Assembly: GCA_029215795.1 (NCBI GenBank)
Contig: JARDYH010000002.1
Location: forward strand, 364,214,973-364,278,972
DNA length: 64,000 bases
Direction of reading: 5' to 3'
DNA from: Anniella stebbinsi
Taxonomy: Eukaryota; Chordata; Lepidosauria; Squamata; Anniellidae
Shown: piece after piece, positions 10,908 through 20,945 of the stretch
Layout of the letters: each line of letters opens with the position of its first letter
Position numbering within the stretch: the stretch's first letter is position 1
Made by a program: the position numbers and the translations under genes
Notes under the pieces: generated by a model
Databases searched by the model: none
Seen by the model: the letters and a program-made list of their open reading frames with translations, nothing else
Told to the model about the DNA's origin: nothing

Positions 10908-11418
10908 CAGACAGAGGTGCTTTCCCTTTCACAGGCAGGAATCCAACGGGTAAAGCCTCGATCCGAGACAGCAGGGCTCTTCTGTGGACTGTGTGTGTGT
11001 GCATGCAAAAGCGTGCAAAAAGGCAGCATAGAAGTGCATAAACAACAGACAGAGGCGCTGCCCCTTTCACAGGCAGGAATCCAACGGGTAAAGCCTCGAT
11101 CTGAGACAGCAGGGCTCTTCTGTGGACTGTGTGTGTGTGCATGCAAAAGCGTGCAAAAACGCAGCATAGAAGTGCATAAACAACAGACAGAGGCGCTGCC
11201 CCTTTCACAGGCAGGAATCCAAGGGGTAAAGCCTCGATCTGAGACAGCAGGGCTCTTCTGTGGACTGTGTGTGCGCGTGCAAAAGCGCGCAAAAACGCAG
11301 CATAGAAGTGCATAAACAACAGACAGAGGCGCTGCCCCTTTCACAGGCAGGAATCCAACGGGTAAAGCCCCGACCCGAGGCAGCAGGGCTCTTCCGTGCA
11401 CTCTGTGTGCGCGTGTGA
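10908..11418. repeat. 137 bp minisatellite, about 3.7 copies
   Basis: Unit starts (CAGACAGAGG) lie at 10908, 11046, 11184 and 11320, giving periods of 138, 138 and 136 bp. Each unit holds TTTCACAGGCAGGAATCCAA, GAGGCAGCAGGGCTCTTC or variants, and a GTGTGTGTGCATGCAAAAGC stretch. The last unit is truncated and runs directly into the CpG island. Because 138 is a multiple of three, both strands stay open and give repetitive conceptual proteins. I do not regard these as genes. Confidence 0.9.
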
Positions 11419-12200
11419 AAAGGCTTGGCGAGAGAGAGAGCAAGAGAGAAAGGGGCCATCCATGCGAGGAACGGGCGCCCTGGACGGGAGGAGAAGGGCC
11501 GGGAGGGACCAAGGCGAGGCGCCGGAACACCAGGCCCGGGCGCGGCATGCCTCCCTGGGGCCGGCCGGCTCTTCCTCCTGCTCGCGGGCGGAGCGAAGGG
11601 GAAGCGGGGCGGAGGCTGCCCGCCCGCGGAGGCGTCCCCGTCCGCCCGGGCTGCCTCCTTCCCCGGCTCCGCCTCCTCCTCCTCGGCCGCCGCCGCCGCC
11701 GCCGCCGCTACCGCCGCCGCCCGAGGCTTCCGCGGGCCCTGCGCGCCGCCCCGCTCCTGCCGCCCCGCGCAGGTATGGGAGGCCGCCGCCGCCGCGCCCC
11801 CTCCCCTCCTCCTCCCCCTCCCCCGGGGGGCGCCTGCAGTGGGGGCCGGGGGGGGGTCGCGCGGGCAGGGCCCAGCCATGCAACCCCCACCCCTCTCCTC
11901 GCGCACCCTCTGCATGGCGCAGTGGGGAGGGTGGGGGATTTGGGGCAACCCCCACCCCATTGCAGGAAGCAGATCCGGGGTGGGTCACCGCCCTCAGCCC
12001 TTGGGGGAGGGGGGCTGGGGGAAGGGGCCGGGCGCCCTTGCATCGGGGATGGGGGGGGGCACAGAGATGCGGGGGGGGGGGCGGGAAAAAGAAGCCTCGT
12101 TTTGCATGCGGGTGGTCCCAGCTCCCGTCTCTCCCGCACCCCCCCCCCCCCCCCCCCGCCTCCGTCTCCGAAAGGGCCTCCAGACTTGCGGGGAAAGCAA
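11396..12200. promoter_or_regulatory. CpG island, probable promoter and first exon
   Basis: Sharp rise in GC and CpG density compared with the rest of the window, from about 11396 through 12200. Several frames stay open on both strands because of base composition, giving Pro/Arg/Ala/Gly-rich conceptual proteins with no recognisable domain. A GCC trinucleotide run sits at 11686-11722, and a fair splice donor (GCGCAG|GTATGG) at 11772/11773 would end a + strand first exon. GC then G-run/C-run sequence continues to 12160. CpG islands of this kind usually mark vertebrate promoters. The gene and its direction cannot be identified here. Confidence 0.6.
11686..11722. repeat. GCC trinucleotide run
   Basis: GCCGCCGCC... 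interrupted once by TA. Typical of 5' UTR or first-exon CpG islands. Confidence 0.85.
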
Positions 12201-12267
12201 AGCAAACCCAAAACTTCGGGGGAGCGGGATGGAGCCGGGGGTCCTGGGTTGGCATCCGAATGTTCGG

Positions 12268-12372
12268 CCTACTTAGAGTAGACCCGTTGCAGTGAATGGG
12301 ACTGAAGCTAGACTAACTCTTAAGTCCCATTCATTTCAGTGGGTCTACTTGAAGTAGTACTTAAGTTGGATT
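12268..12372. mobile_element. Short palindromic repeat
   Basis: Left part CTTAGAGTAGACCCGTTGCA and AATGGGACT; right part AAGTCCCATTCATTTCAGTG and GGTCTACTTGAAGTA. The two halves are inverse of each other, giving a foldback of about 100 bp at the edge of the CpG island. Confidence 0.65.
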
Positions 12373-13120
12373 TTTACCCCCTGACTCCTCCTCAGGCAGC
12401 TTTTGATGTGCCCAGAGAGATGTGCAGCGGGGCTGGGAAGGGCATTCCTTGCACGGGGGGGGGGGGAGGGGGAGACAGGCCTCCTTTTGCATCTCCATCT
12501 CTCTCCCTGTGCTAAAGAGGAACATTAGAAGCTGCTGTAACCTGGTCCAAACCATCACCCCCCGCATCTAGACTGCTATTGTGGACACTGACTGGCAGCA
12601 GTAGCCTTTTGGGGTTTGAGGCTGCCCTACCTGGCCGATGGCCTCCTGCGTGCAAAGCAGGTGCGCTCCTGCCACGGAGCCACGGCCTCTGCTGCATTGG
12701 AGAAGCACACATGTGCGTACCCTAGTTTGGCCGATACCCGTTCCGTCCCGTGTTACAAACAGTCACAACATTGACACCCCCCTTCCCTCTTTATGATGCT
12801 ACATTGGGTATTCTTCGCAAAACTGTGACACTCCTCCTCCCTCCCCCCCCCGCCTCCAAACCCAGCGGAGTTCCAGAACAATCCTGGTTTTAGTTGCCCA
12901 CCTAGGATTGCAAAACTTCGAGGGGGTTTCACATAGCTGGCAGGTGTGGCTGCTGTGGCTTTAGATGCAGCACAGCTGGAAAAGGTACAGGAAAGGGGCG
13001 TCTATGGTGGACAGAGCAGGTGGGTGGTGCATTTTGCAAAAGGAGGCTTACCCCAAATGGAAGCTTGGCATGCTTTCTGGCTGAAGGAATGAAAACCCAA
13101 AAGGAGGAGAGCATCCAAAT
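12373..13120. other. No gene recognised
   Basis: Contains G-run and C-run tracts (12458-12475, 12836-12851). Open frames on both strands carry no domain I recognise. Confidence 0.35.
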
Positions 13121-13124
13121 CAGG

Positions 13125-13275
13125 ACATTTAATACTTTAAATAAAAACAACAACACGTTTCGGCCTGTGTTGCTTTTTAAGGTCTTCTTCAGGGGGTTGA
13201 TAAGAGATGTCTGCACAGGCCGAAACGCGTTCGGCTTTGAAATAAAGTATTTTAGCATCCTGAGAACCTGCTTCT
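13125..13275. mobile_element. Inverted pair of GGCCGAAACG retroelement ends (possibly Penelope-like)
   Basis: CGTTTCGGCCTGTG (13156-13169) and CACAGGCCGAAACG (13214-13227) are perfect inverses. On each strand GCCGAAACG is followed by an AT-rich stretch (TTTAAAGTATTAAATGTCC on minus; AAATAAAGTATTTTAGCATC on plus). The middle contains CTGAAGAAGACC on the minus strand. Many vertebrate Penelope-like ends have CTGAAGA...GAAACG, a hammerhead-type arrangement. The assignment is tentative. Confidence 0.4.
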
Positions 13276-13820
13276 CCCCCCTTTTTTTGGTCTTTTCTGG
13301 CTATAGGGAAAGGCCGGGGAAGGACAACGGTTTTTAAGAGACAGGAAGGCGGCAAGACAAAAAAAGGCGTTATTGCAAACCAGTATTGCAGGTTTTAACA
13401 TTGCAAAACCTGCAAAACCTGTTTAGCCGGGATGAAAGTGGTAGGAGTGTGCGGGCCATGCGCAAAGAGGCTTCTGTCATATAACTTGCTCCGAGAGAGA
13501 AAACTGCCTTCGGTCTTCGTTGCCCGGGTGCGTTGGCTTTTATATTTAACACATCCTTGAGCTTTTCTATCGATTGGCCTCGTTTGGCTCATACGGTTCA
13601 GGTTGTCTCACTTGGAAATTGGAACCCATAACTTTGCCAGGTTGAAATTGTGTCTATTTAAGTGGCCGGGTAGCGAGACGCGATGTGCAAATTTATGACA
13701 AAGAAGTGCAGATGTGACCAAAATGTGCAGGTTGATGACACATCAATGTGAAAAAGTAGCGGGGGTGAGGGGCGTTTGTTTTGAAATTTAGATTTCCAGA
13801 TTGTTGTGCAGATTTCCAGG
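13276..13820. other. No gene recognised
   Basis: No repeat or gene that I can identify. A short inexact repeat, TTGCAGGTTTTAACATTGC / TTGCAAAACCTGC, lies near 13385-13420. Confidence 0.35.
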
Positions 13821-14252
13821 TTCATAGCATCATACAATTATAGAATAGTAGAGTTGGAAGGGGCCTATAAGGCCATCGAGTCCAACCCCCTGCTCAATGC
13901 AGGAATCTACCTCAAAGCATCCCTGAGAGATGGCTGTCCAGCTGCCTCTTGAAGGCCTCCAGCGTGGGAGAGCCATTGGTCATTGGTTCCATTGTTGTAC
14001 TGCTCTAACAGTCAGGAAGCTTTTCCTGATGTCCAGCCAGAATCTGGCTTCCTGGAACTTGAGCCCATTATTCCGTGTCCTCCTGCACTCTGGGATGATC
14101 GAGAAGAGATCCTGGCCCTCCTCTGTGTGACAACCTTTCAAGGACTTGAAGAGTGCTATCATGTCTCCTCTCAGTCTCCTCTTCTCCAGGCTAAACATGC
14201 CCAGCTCTTTCAATCTCTCCTCATAGGGCTTTGTTTCCAGACCCCTAATCCA
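13821..14252 (-). mobile_element. CR1 LINE 3' end
   Basis: Begins with the inverse CR1 terminus (TAGAATAGTAGAGTTGGAAG, CCAACCCCCTGCTCAATGCA) and continues into a minus-strand ORF2 C-terminus (about 13980-14252). That reads [52 protein letters not shown] and ARFWLDIRKSFLTVRAVQQW. Confidence 0.9.
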
Positions 14253-14839
14253 GACCCCTGCCATGTTGGGTTGGTGAAGGCCTATGTTGCAAAATCCATG
14301 AGCGTGAAAGATTTTTTTCTGTGTCAAATGCTGGAGGGTATGGGGTTTGGGGAGCCCCTGGATATTTCTGGTTACAGAGTTGGTGTAAACCTCAAAGCGA
14401 CGGACTTGGCATGACTAGGTTGTACCATCGCGAGCGTGAGTGATACGGAGCGCTGGTCAAGAAGAGATTCCGTGCCGTTGCGTTGGATCTCTTTTCTCCA
14501 AGGGATGCTTCTCTCAAGATCATTTGCTTTGCCCCGCACTCTTCACAAGGCCCCATCTGCGCTAGGCTTGTGTCTCCAGCACAAAGGGCAGAGGTTACAT
14601 TTCTAAAATGCAGCCTCTCAAAGGCTCTCGGTTTGACGTAGCAAGGGCCATTCAGACATTCTTACATTCCAAGTAAATCTGATTTATGGGGACAAGAGTC
14701 GTTCATCGGCTTTTTTGGTCGTTTCATTCTCCAGGGCCGGCTTGTAAGTTCTTTTGGGTAGGCACCCGTCTGTTGTTGGCTTCTGAAGTTGGCCATGAAG
14801 TGCAAAGTACATGGAGGGCACTGTAGTAGTAATGATGCA
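14253..14839. other. No gene recognised
   Basis: I see no coding or repeat signature. Confidence 0.35.
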
Positions 14840-15364
14840 TCTTTATTTATTTATTTATTTATTTATTGCATTTTTATGCTGCCCCATAGCCGAAGCTCTC
14901 TGGGCGGTTCACAAAAATTAAAACCATGAAATCATTTTAAGAAATATAAAACAAACCACAATCTAAAAACACAAAATAATAACATACAATATAGAAAACA
15001 CAACCAGGATAAAACCAAGCAGCAGAGATTAATACAGATCAAAATACAAATTTAAAACAGCAAGGGTAAAAATTGAGTTAATTTAGCTGTGAAAAGGCTG
15101 GGAGAATAAAAAGGTCTTCACCTGGCGACGAAAGGAGTGCAAAGTAGGCGCCAGGCAAACCTTTCTGGGGAGCTCATTCCACAGCCGGGGTGCCACAGCA
15201 GAGAAGGCCCTCCTCCTGGTAGCCACCTGCCTCACTTCCTTTGGCAGGGACTCACGGAGAAGGACGAGCTTAGGGTCTGGGCAGGTACCTATGGGAGGAG
15301 GCGTTCCTTCAGATAACCTGGCCCCAAGCCGTTTAGGACTTTGAATGCCAGTGATGTAGTTCAG
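14840..15364 (-). mobile_element. L2-type LINE 3' end
   Basis: Inverse tail (TTTA)n, then CATAGCCGAAGCTCTCTGGG and an A-rich 3' UTR. Minus-strand coding remnants follow around 15110-15350 (TCTTCACCTGGCGACGAAAG; AGCTCATTCCACAGCCGGGG; CAGAGAAGGCCCTCCTCCTG). Close to the subtype at 61459-61805. Confidence 0.85.
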
Positions 15365-15737
15365 GGATGGGCAGCCCTTTTGCAGTGGGGAGCCTCATTC
15401 TGCAGTGAGCTGGTTGGGGGCTGTGCCGAATACACACTCATTCAAGCGCGCACACACGCTTGCTCACACACATGCACCCCCCCATCTCAGAATGCGTGGA
15501 TGGCGAGGCTTAAACCTTCCCTTCCTGCAAGCTGGGAGCACTTCACAGTTCCTACCCTGCCAGTCAGCTGGGTGGGGAAGGTTTAAATGGTGCACTGTGC
15601 TATCTTGCCCTTTTGAATGATGCTCCTGAGTTTTTTTTTGGGGGGGGGGGACGGGACACAGCGGCATCACTGGATGCTTATGGTGGGTTGCGCAGAAGGC
15701 CTCCAATGGATGTGGGTTGCCATATGTTGCATAGATC

Positions 15738-15812
15738 AGCTGTGGGCAACTTGTAACCCTCCAGATATTTTGGCCTAGAATTCCCAGAAGCCCTTGCCAG
15801 TGTAGCCAGTGG
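15738..15812. mobile_element. ACTACAACTC foldback element, half
   Basis: GGCAACTTGTAACCCTCCAG, then GGCCTAGAATTCCCAGAAGC. Degraded left half of the family. Confidence 0.4.
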
Positions 15813-16065
15813 TGAGGGATCACCTGGAGAGCCAGAAGTTGCTTCCCAACTCCGCGATGCTTCACTCGTAAGATTTCTGGGGGTGCCCTGCAGCTAAAAC
15901 TCTTAAGAGCCGACAAAAGACAGATGATCACTAATAACATTCTGGTGATATATTTCACTGGGTTCAAGGATGGCCCAAGGAGGCATAGGTGATGGGCAGG
16001 GAAGACGCATCTTTCCTGGCGTAGAGGGTGCCTTACAGAATTCCATAGGCAACACAGATAGGTCT
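15813..16065. repeat. Unnamed dispersed repeat (shared with 23998-24190)
   Basis: Both copies contain TCGTAAGATTTCTGGGGGTG (here) or TCATAAGGTTTCTGGAGGTG (there), TTCTGGTGAT with flanking AATAAC, and GGCATAGGTGA. Together with the SINE head at 23792 it may be the body of a longer SINE-like element. Confidence 0.5.
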
Positions 16066-17094
16066 CTGTTCTCAAGGAGCGTACAATTTCAAACAGAGAG
16101 GGAAAGGGAGGGAGCGCAAAGGTAGAAGGGGAACAGACGCGTCCGTCAAGTCTGACAAAATATTATATTGCAAAACAGCTGTGTTTATTAAGAGCCGTGT
16201 GTTGTGGTTGCTTTGTACCTCAGACCACACTGTTAACAATACAGGGCTTTCGGCAGCCTCATTTGTTTTGCCGCTAAGGGATTTGTGCCTCTGGTGTGTA
16301 TAGCTTACCTTAGAGGCCCATTAAATTGAAGATTACTAGGGCTGAACCAAAAGCTTCCCCCACCATTTTTTTTCCTACCATTGACATTCAATTTGATAGA
16401 AAAGTATTGGCTTTTGAAAATAAATTCAAAGGGTAAGAGCATTTTGGAGAAATTGCCATAGCTTGTGTTGGGATTTCTTGTGCTTTCCTTACTTATGAGT
16501 TGTCTGAGAAGCACGCACGAGTGTCCTGTCTTTCACTGCACAGCCGTTTCTCCAGCAGACTTCAGCCTCCTTGGCTTTCCGCACTTCAATAAAGCCCAGG
16601 GAAAGACCTCGTAAGCTAATTCCTTCCGTAGGGCTTTTTTTCCACCAGGAAGTGCAGGCAGCCTGGGGGGCTGCAGAACATAGGGGAGATGTGCGATAGA
16701 AAGGAAACGCACACACACATTACCCTGAACAACCTCTCAGCGATTAGGCAAGCACATAAGCGCCACAAAAATAAATTATAAAACTTACGGCTATAAAATG
16801 TACCCACTTCGGATTGATGTTCAGATGTCCGAATAATTCGGATTTTTGATGTGCTAGCCAGCGCCCGGCTTCCCAGACCGCCTGCTGTGTGAGCTCTCCC
16901 TGCCGTGTGAACCACAGGGGGTGGGTGGGTGTGCAAACGGGGGCAGCTGCTCCGTGGGTGTTGAGCCATGGGAGCCCCCTGCCCCTTACCTGGGCCCACC
17001 ACGAGCGCTCCCAGCTGTCTGGGCCTCTTTAAGGGAGTGACTGTTTTAAAAACAGTGATGCTCTTGAAAAGGGTCGGATGGCTGCTGGCGCTCA
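16066..17094. other. No gene recognised
   Basis: No coding exon that I can defend. The stretch from about 16795 has paired ACTTCGGAT / GAATAATTCGGAT motifs and probably belongs to the hAT-like element that ends at 17281. Confidence 0.35.
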
Positions 17095-17281
17095 CGATGA
17101 GTCCAGGTAAGGAGCAGGGGGCTTGTGCGGCAGGGGGTCCGGTTCACTCTGAAGCATCCCAAAGTACTTCGGATCCGACTCAGACCGAAGCCGACCCACT
17201 TCGGTTCCAGACCTATTTGGTCTGAATCGGCCTACCTCGGCTCGGAATTCACATCCAGAGCCGAAGTGCTGCACAGCCCTA
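17095..17281 (-). mobile_element. hAT-like element end
   Basis: On the minus strand it begins TAGGGCTGTGCAGCACTTCG, close to the TAGGGATGTGCAC terminus of the intact hAT element at 27740. It is followed by repeated GAAGTGGGTCGG / TTCGGTCTGAGTCGG-type subterminal motifs. The opposite end was not found, so this copy is truncated or has a very diverged partner. Confidence 0.55.
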
Positions 17282-17319
17282 ATAAAATGCCTTGAGGATG
17301 AGGCAAAACAATAGAAAGC

Positions 17320-17660
17320 TGTTTCAGGGGGGTGGGGGTGGGGGTGGGGACTTTCAGAGAACCAGAGGACAGATTTTGCTACACAGCGCTAGCTCCATCT
17401 TTTCCCTGTTGCCAGACACAGCACTCCCTCCCTCACACCTGCACTGTGGGGGATACAAAATGGAGGCTAAAAGGAAAAAAAGAAAAACCCTTAGAAAAAA
17501 AAGAAGAAGCCGTACCAAAGGTGAGCCCTACCTGTGAGAAACTGTTGGAGAATTTCTCCTCCTGCTGGAGAAATTTGGTGAAATTGTCCCCCCGCTCCAT
17601 TTTTCTGCCCACAAATAGGGTGGACAATTTCGAGAGGCCGCTAGCGCACAGCTCTAATTA
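17320..17660. mobile_element. Probable hAT-like fragment with Lys/Arg-rich ORF
   Basis: Ends near GCTAGCGCACAGCTCTAATT, similar to the GCACAGCCCTA hAT end just upstream. Contains a short ATG-started frame at 17461 reading MEAKRKKRKTLRKKRRSRTK, followed by a strong splice donor (AAAG|GTGAGC). It may be a transposase N-terminal exon remnant. There is no further coding support. Confidence 0.35.
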
Positions 17661-18144
17661 TTATTACGAGCGAGCTGGCTGTTGGTACAAGAGGAAGGGT
17701 CTGAAATGCTGAGTGGGGGCAGCTCTTGGCCCGCTCCACGTCCCTAAATGGCACCTGGGCTTGTCAACATTATTTCCATTGGGGAGGTTGATATTTTCGA
17801 AGTTAACCAACCGTACAAAAACTAAGAGGAGCCATTATTGGCGCTTCCTCTTCACCCGCTTTGCATGGGCACCAGGAAGTGGCAGACCATTCTCAGCTGG
17901 GCAAAAGTGTTACCTCTCCTGAAGTTCATTTTTGGGGGGAGCAGCTACCAAACGTTGTTAGTCATTCAGCAAGCATCTCCGCTTTTCTCTGGGGCGTTTG
18001 CCATTGAGTGGAAGAGGCAGGCATCTAGCCCAGTCTCAGATTCTGAACATGAAACTCGCTACGTAGGACTCTTGACTCCAGAGAGCAACTCAGATGAAAC
18101 CAGTGGCGCAGCGAATCGATTTTAGACACTGAACTTAATGGACT
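17661..18144. other. No gene recognised
   Basis: No identifiable repeat or gene. Confidence 0.35.
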
Positions 18145-18156
18145 TGTGCGTGTGTG

Positions 18157-18194
<38 letters not shown>
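18145..18194. repeat. (TG)n microsatellite
   Basis: TG dinucleotides with a short TATATA interruption. Confidence 0.95.
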
Positions 18195-18195
<1 letters not shown>

Positions 18196-18838
18196 AGACA
18201 GCCATGTTCATTACTTGGCATGATGTGCTACCTTCTATTGCAGCTGTATGTAAATGTGGCAGGGTACATGGGTGGGAATTGCAAGCAGTGAGATCAGAGG
18301 AAAATGAAATGCAAATAGCACGGACCGTGACGATTCAAACTAAGCGCTGCAACCGTTCTCAATAGCTGAGATTAAATGATAACATAAGCAACGGGGCGAT
18401 GCTAAGTTGGACAATAGCGGGACAGGAAATTATTCTCTCTTTCCAGACCCAAATGAATTTTATGATCGTTAGCTGCCTGGAGCACCATTTTAAGTTCAAT
18501 AGCAGAGTGTCCTGGTACGTTGAAATGATCTCATACTGGTTTCTGAGTATTGCCATTTCTTTTTTTTTTTGAATTTTTTTTTTATTTTACAGCAAACACA
18601 CATATAATAGACAAGATATATAAAAAACATTCTTCATAAGTATACAATGTGTCAATTGGTCATCTTCCCTTCGTACAATTCATGCCATTTCTGACGTTAG
18701 GTTTGTATCTATTGGTTCTTTCCCGTAGGGATTGGCCTGTTCGTCACGGAGAAATGGTCATATCTGTCCTTTTTTGTTTTCTATAATGTTTGGATTTTTT
18801 TCAAGGGCATGTTTTCTTCTATCCAGTTTCCAAATCAG
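18195..18838. other. No gene recognised
   Basis: Includes a T-rich stretch (18557-18592) that could be the tail of a minus-strand retroelement. Confidence 0.35.
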
Positions 18839-19055
18839 TGTACAGATATTTGTTTTGAAAATATGCACAAAAATCTGCATGCATTTTTGTGTACACAGAG
18901 ATTTGTAGACACGTTTGTATATCCAAACTTCTCCAATATATACATTTTTGCAAGCAATTTCCCCTAATCTACGCCTTTTTCTATGCAATTTCCCCCAGCG
19001 TATGCAATTTCGTGTGCATTTTCCCCACTGTACCCATTTCTGTATCGGTTCTTTG
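18839..19055. repeat. Degenerate tandem repeat (ATGCAATTTCCCC motif)
   Basis: Irregular repetition of TGCAATTTCCCC / TGCACAAAAATCTGCATGCA motifs spaced roughly 25-35 bp. The spacing keeps a minus-strand frame open (106 codons), which is a by-product and not a gene. Confidence 0.55.
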
Positions 19056-19244
19056 ATCAGAGGGCTACAGCACAACATTTGTAGTGTGAAATACCAGGCA
19101 GTATTATTGTTCTACTGATATGTCTAGTCGACATGTGATACTCAGTGGCGTGTATTTTTCTTCGTCTTGAAGTGGGGTGACCATTCCATGATGGGGTTCA
19201 TTAGGAAAGGAACTGAAAATGAAACGGACATTATAATAATGTCG

Positions 19245-19400
19245 TTATACGCATCTATAGCGCGACCACGCTTGGGACACTGTACATAGTTCTGGTCTCT
19301 GCACCTCAAAAAGGATGTTGGAGAATTGGAAAAGGTTCAGAAGAAGACACCCATAAGGATGAGGAGGCTAGAACAATTCCCTTCAGAGAAAAAGTTAAAA
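19245..19400 (+). mobile_element. Old CR1-like LINE fragment
   Basis: GTTCTGGTCTCTGCACCTCA, then AAAGGATGTTGGAGAATTGG and AAAGGTTCAGAAGAAGACAC. The translation resembles the CR1 ORF2 FWSLHLKKDVGELEKVQKK region. Diverged. Confidence 0.6.
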
Positions 19401-20104
19401 TGTGTGTTGCTGTTTAGCTGCATTGATGTTAATGGGCATCCACATGCCTGTGCAGGAATGCCCAAAATCTGATTCTTGCTGAGTCGGTTGTCATTATGTT
19501 TTTAGTCAAAATCCTCTTGCAGATGGCCCAATAGAAGTAAAACCATGTCTTCCAGGTGGAAAAGAGGTACAGGAACAGCTTGGAAAGTGTTTACTGGGCC
19601 TGCAGGCACATGGACCGACTTGAATCATTGGTAGCACACTAGACATCTAAAGGGGGGAAAAAACCCTCCGGCTTCCTTCTGCTTTACAAAAGCACCCTCA
19701 ATTAGTCACTTGATTTTGGCTCACCTGATGCAACAAGGTGAGTGGCTTATTGGGAGAACGTCATTCCTGAACGTTTAGTTCGTGGCGTGCGGAGGCTTCT
19801 TGGTTTGTATATTGTTGAGGCAGTGAAATGTTGTGGTTCTGTATTTTCGTTGTTAAGGAGCAGAGGGTTCCACAGTCTTTAGATCTGTTGCTGCGTCCTC
19901 CGGGATACGTTGCCATAAAACAACAACATTGATTTGGGGGTTCCACTCCCCACCTGACACCTGGTTTCATCGCGTGCCCTCTCCCCCAATTTGGAAACTG
20001 GCCCCTGGAGAAACGAACGGGAATTGTGTAGTCACACTTGATATCAGAAGAGCGCAAGCAAGGGGGGGGGGAAGATGTGAAAAAGTGTGCAGGTTCACAA
20101 CTTG

Positions 20105-20159
<55 letters not shown>

Positions 20160-20170
20160 AGAGAAAGAAA
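20105..20170. repeat. Compound (GT)n(GA)n microsatellite
   Basis: GT dinucleotides from about 20105 to 20129, then GA dinucleotides and a GAAA-like tail. Confidence 0.95.
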
Positions 20171-20286
20171 GAGGTAGTGTGAATTTGGATTGGAGAGTTT
20201 CCACCCACAAACAATTGTGTTTGGGACCTCAAAGATAATCCAGCCAGCCTTCTGCCGATGCAAGAAATGCTAATGCAGCTCCATGG

Positions 20287-20340
20287 ATAGATTTATTTAT
20301 TATTTATTTATTGGATTTCTGTACCGTCCAATAGCCGAAG
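20287..20340 (-). mobile_element. L2-type LINE tail fragment
   Basis: TTTATTTATTGGATTTCTGT, then CCAATAGCCGAAGTTCCACT, a short inverse L2 tail. Confidence 0.6.
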
Positions 20341-20691
20341 TTCCACTGTCAAATGGCTTGTGCCATCAGGAAGGACAAATATTCAGTCGAAATCCCTTTT
20401 GTAACGTGATCCTACTGGTTCAGGTCCTACCCTGTGGAGCAACAGAAAACCAATTTGCTCCATCGTTGCTGCGACAGCCCTTTAAATAGTTGAAGATGGC
20501 AAAGTTTTTGTGTGCAGTCATTTGAAATGGAGTAACGTTCAAAATCCCATGAGGCTTAAGCAGAGCAAAGTTGCGCCTTTGCAGATTTCCAGATTTATTT
20601 AAATATTTGCAGTGTTTATTGTTTTCGGGGATGAGGACCCCACAAGGTGAATGACGCAATCCGCATTAAAAGGCATACATAAAATAAAACA

Positions 20692-20870
20692 TTTGTTTAT
20701 TTATTTGTGACTATTTCTTAATTTAATCGACATCCACCACTCTACCAGGAAATGGCATTCAAGGTGGCTTACTACAATGAAAGCCAAAATAAAGATGTAA
20801 TGAAAACCATCATAAAACAAATACATTAAAAAGAGCAATAAAATAATGACTTAATAAACAAGAAAAGCAC
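20692..20870 (-). mobile_element. LINE 3' tail, subtype with AAGGTGGCTTAC
   Basis: TTTATTTATTTGTGACTATT, then GGCATTCAAGGTGGCTTACT and an A-rich 3' UTR. Resembles an L2/CR1-type tail in reverse orientation but of another subfamily. Confidence 0.45.
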
Positions 20871-20945
20871 ACTAGAACCAAAGTCAGTTCAACCCACCCC
20901 CACCACCTGGAGCTTAGCAAAAATGTTTTGGTGAGGATGGTTTTA

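Noticed and set aside
10714..11319. 201-codon minus-strand repetitive frame
   Set aside because: Produced by the 138 bp repeat period being a multiple of three. The opposite strand is equally open.
11341..12281. Several 280-300 codon frames on both strands in the CpG island
   Set aside because: All frames are open because stop codons are rare in GC-rich sequence. The conceptual proteins are Pro/Gly/Arg/Ala-rich with no domain, and G and C homopolymers run through them.
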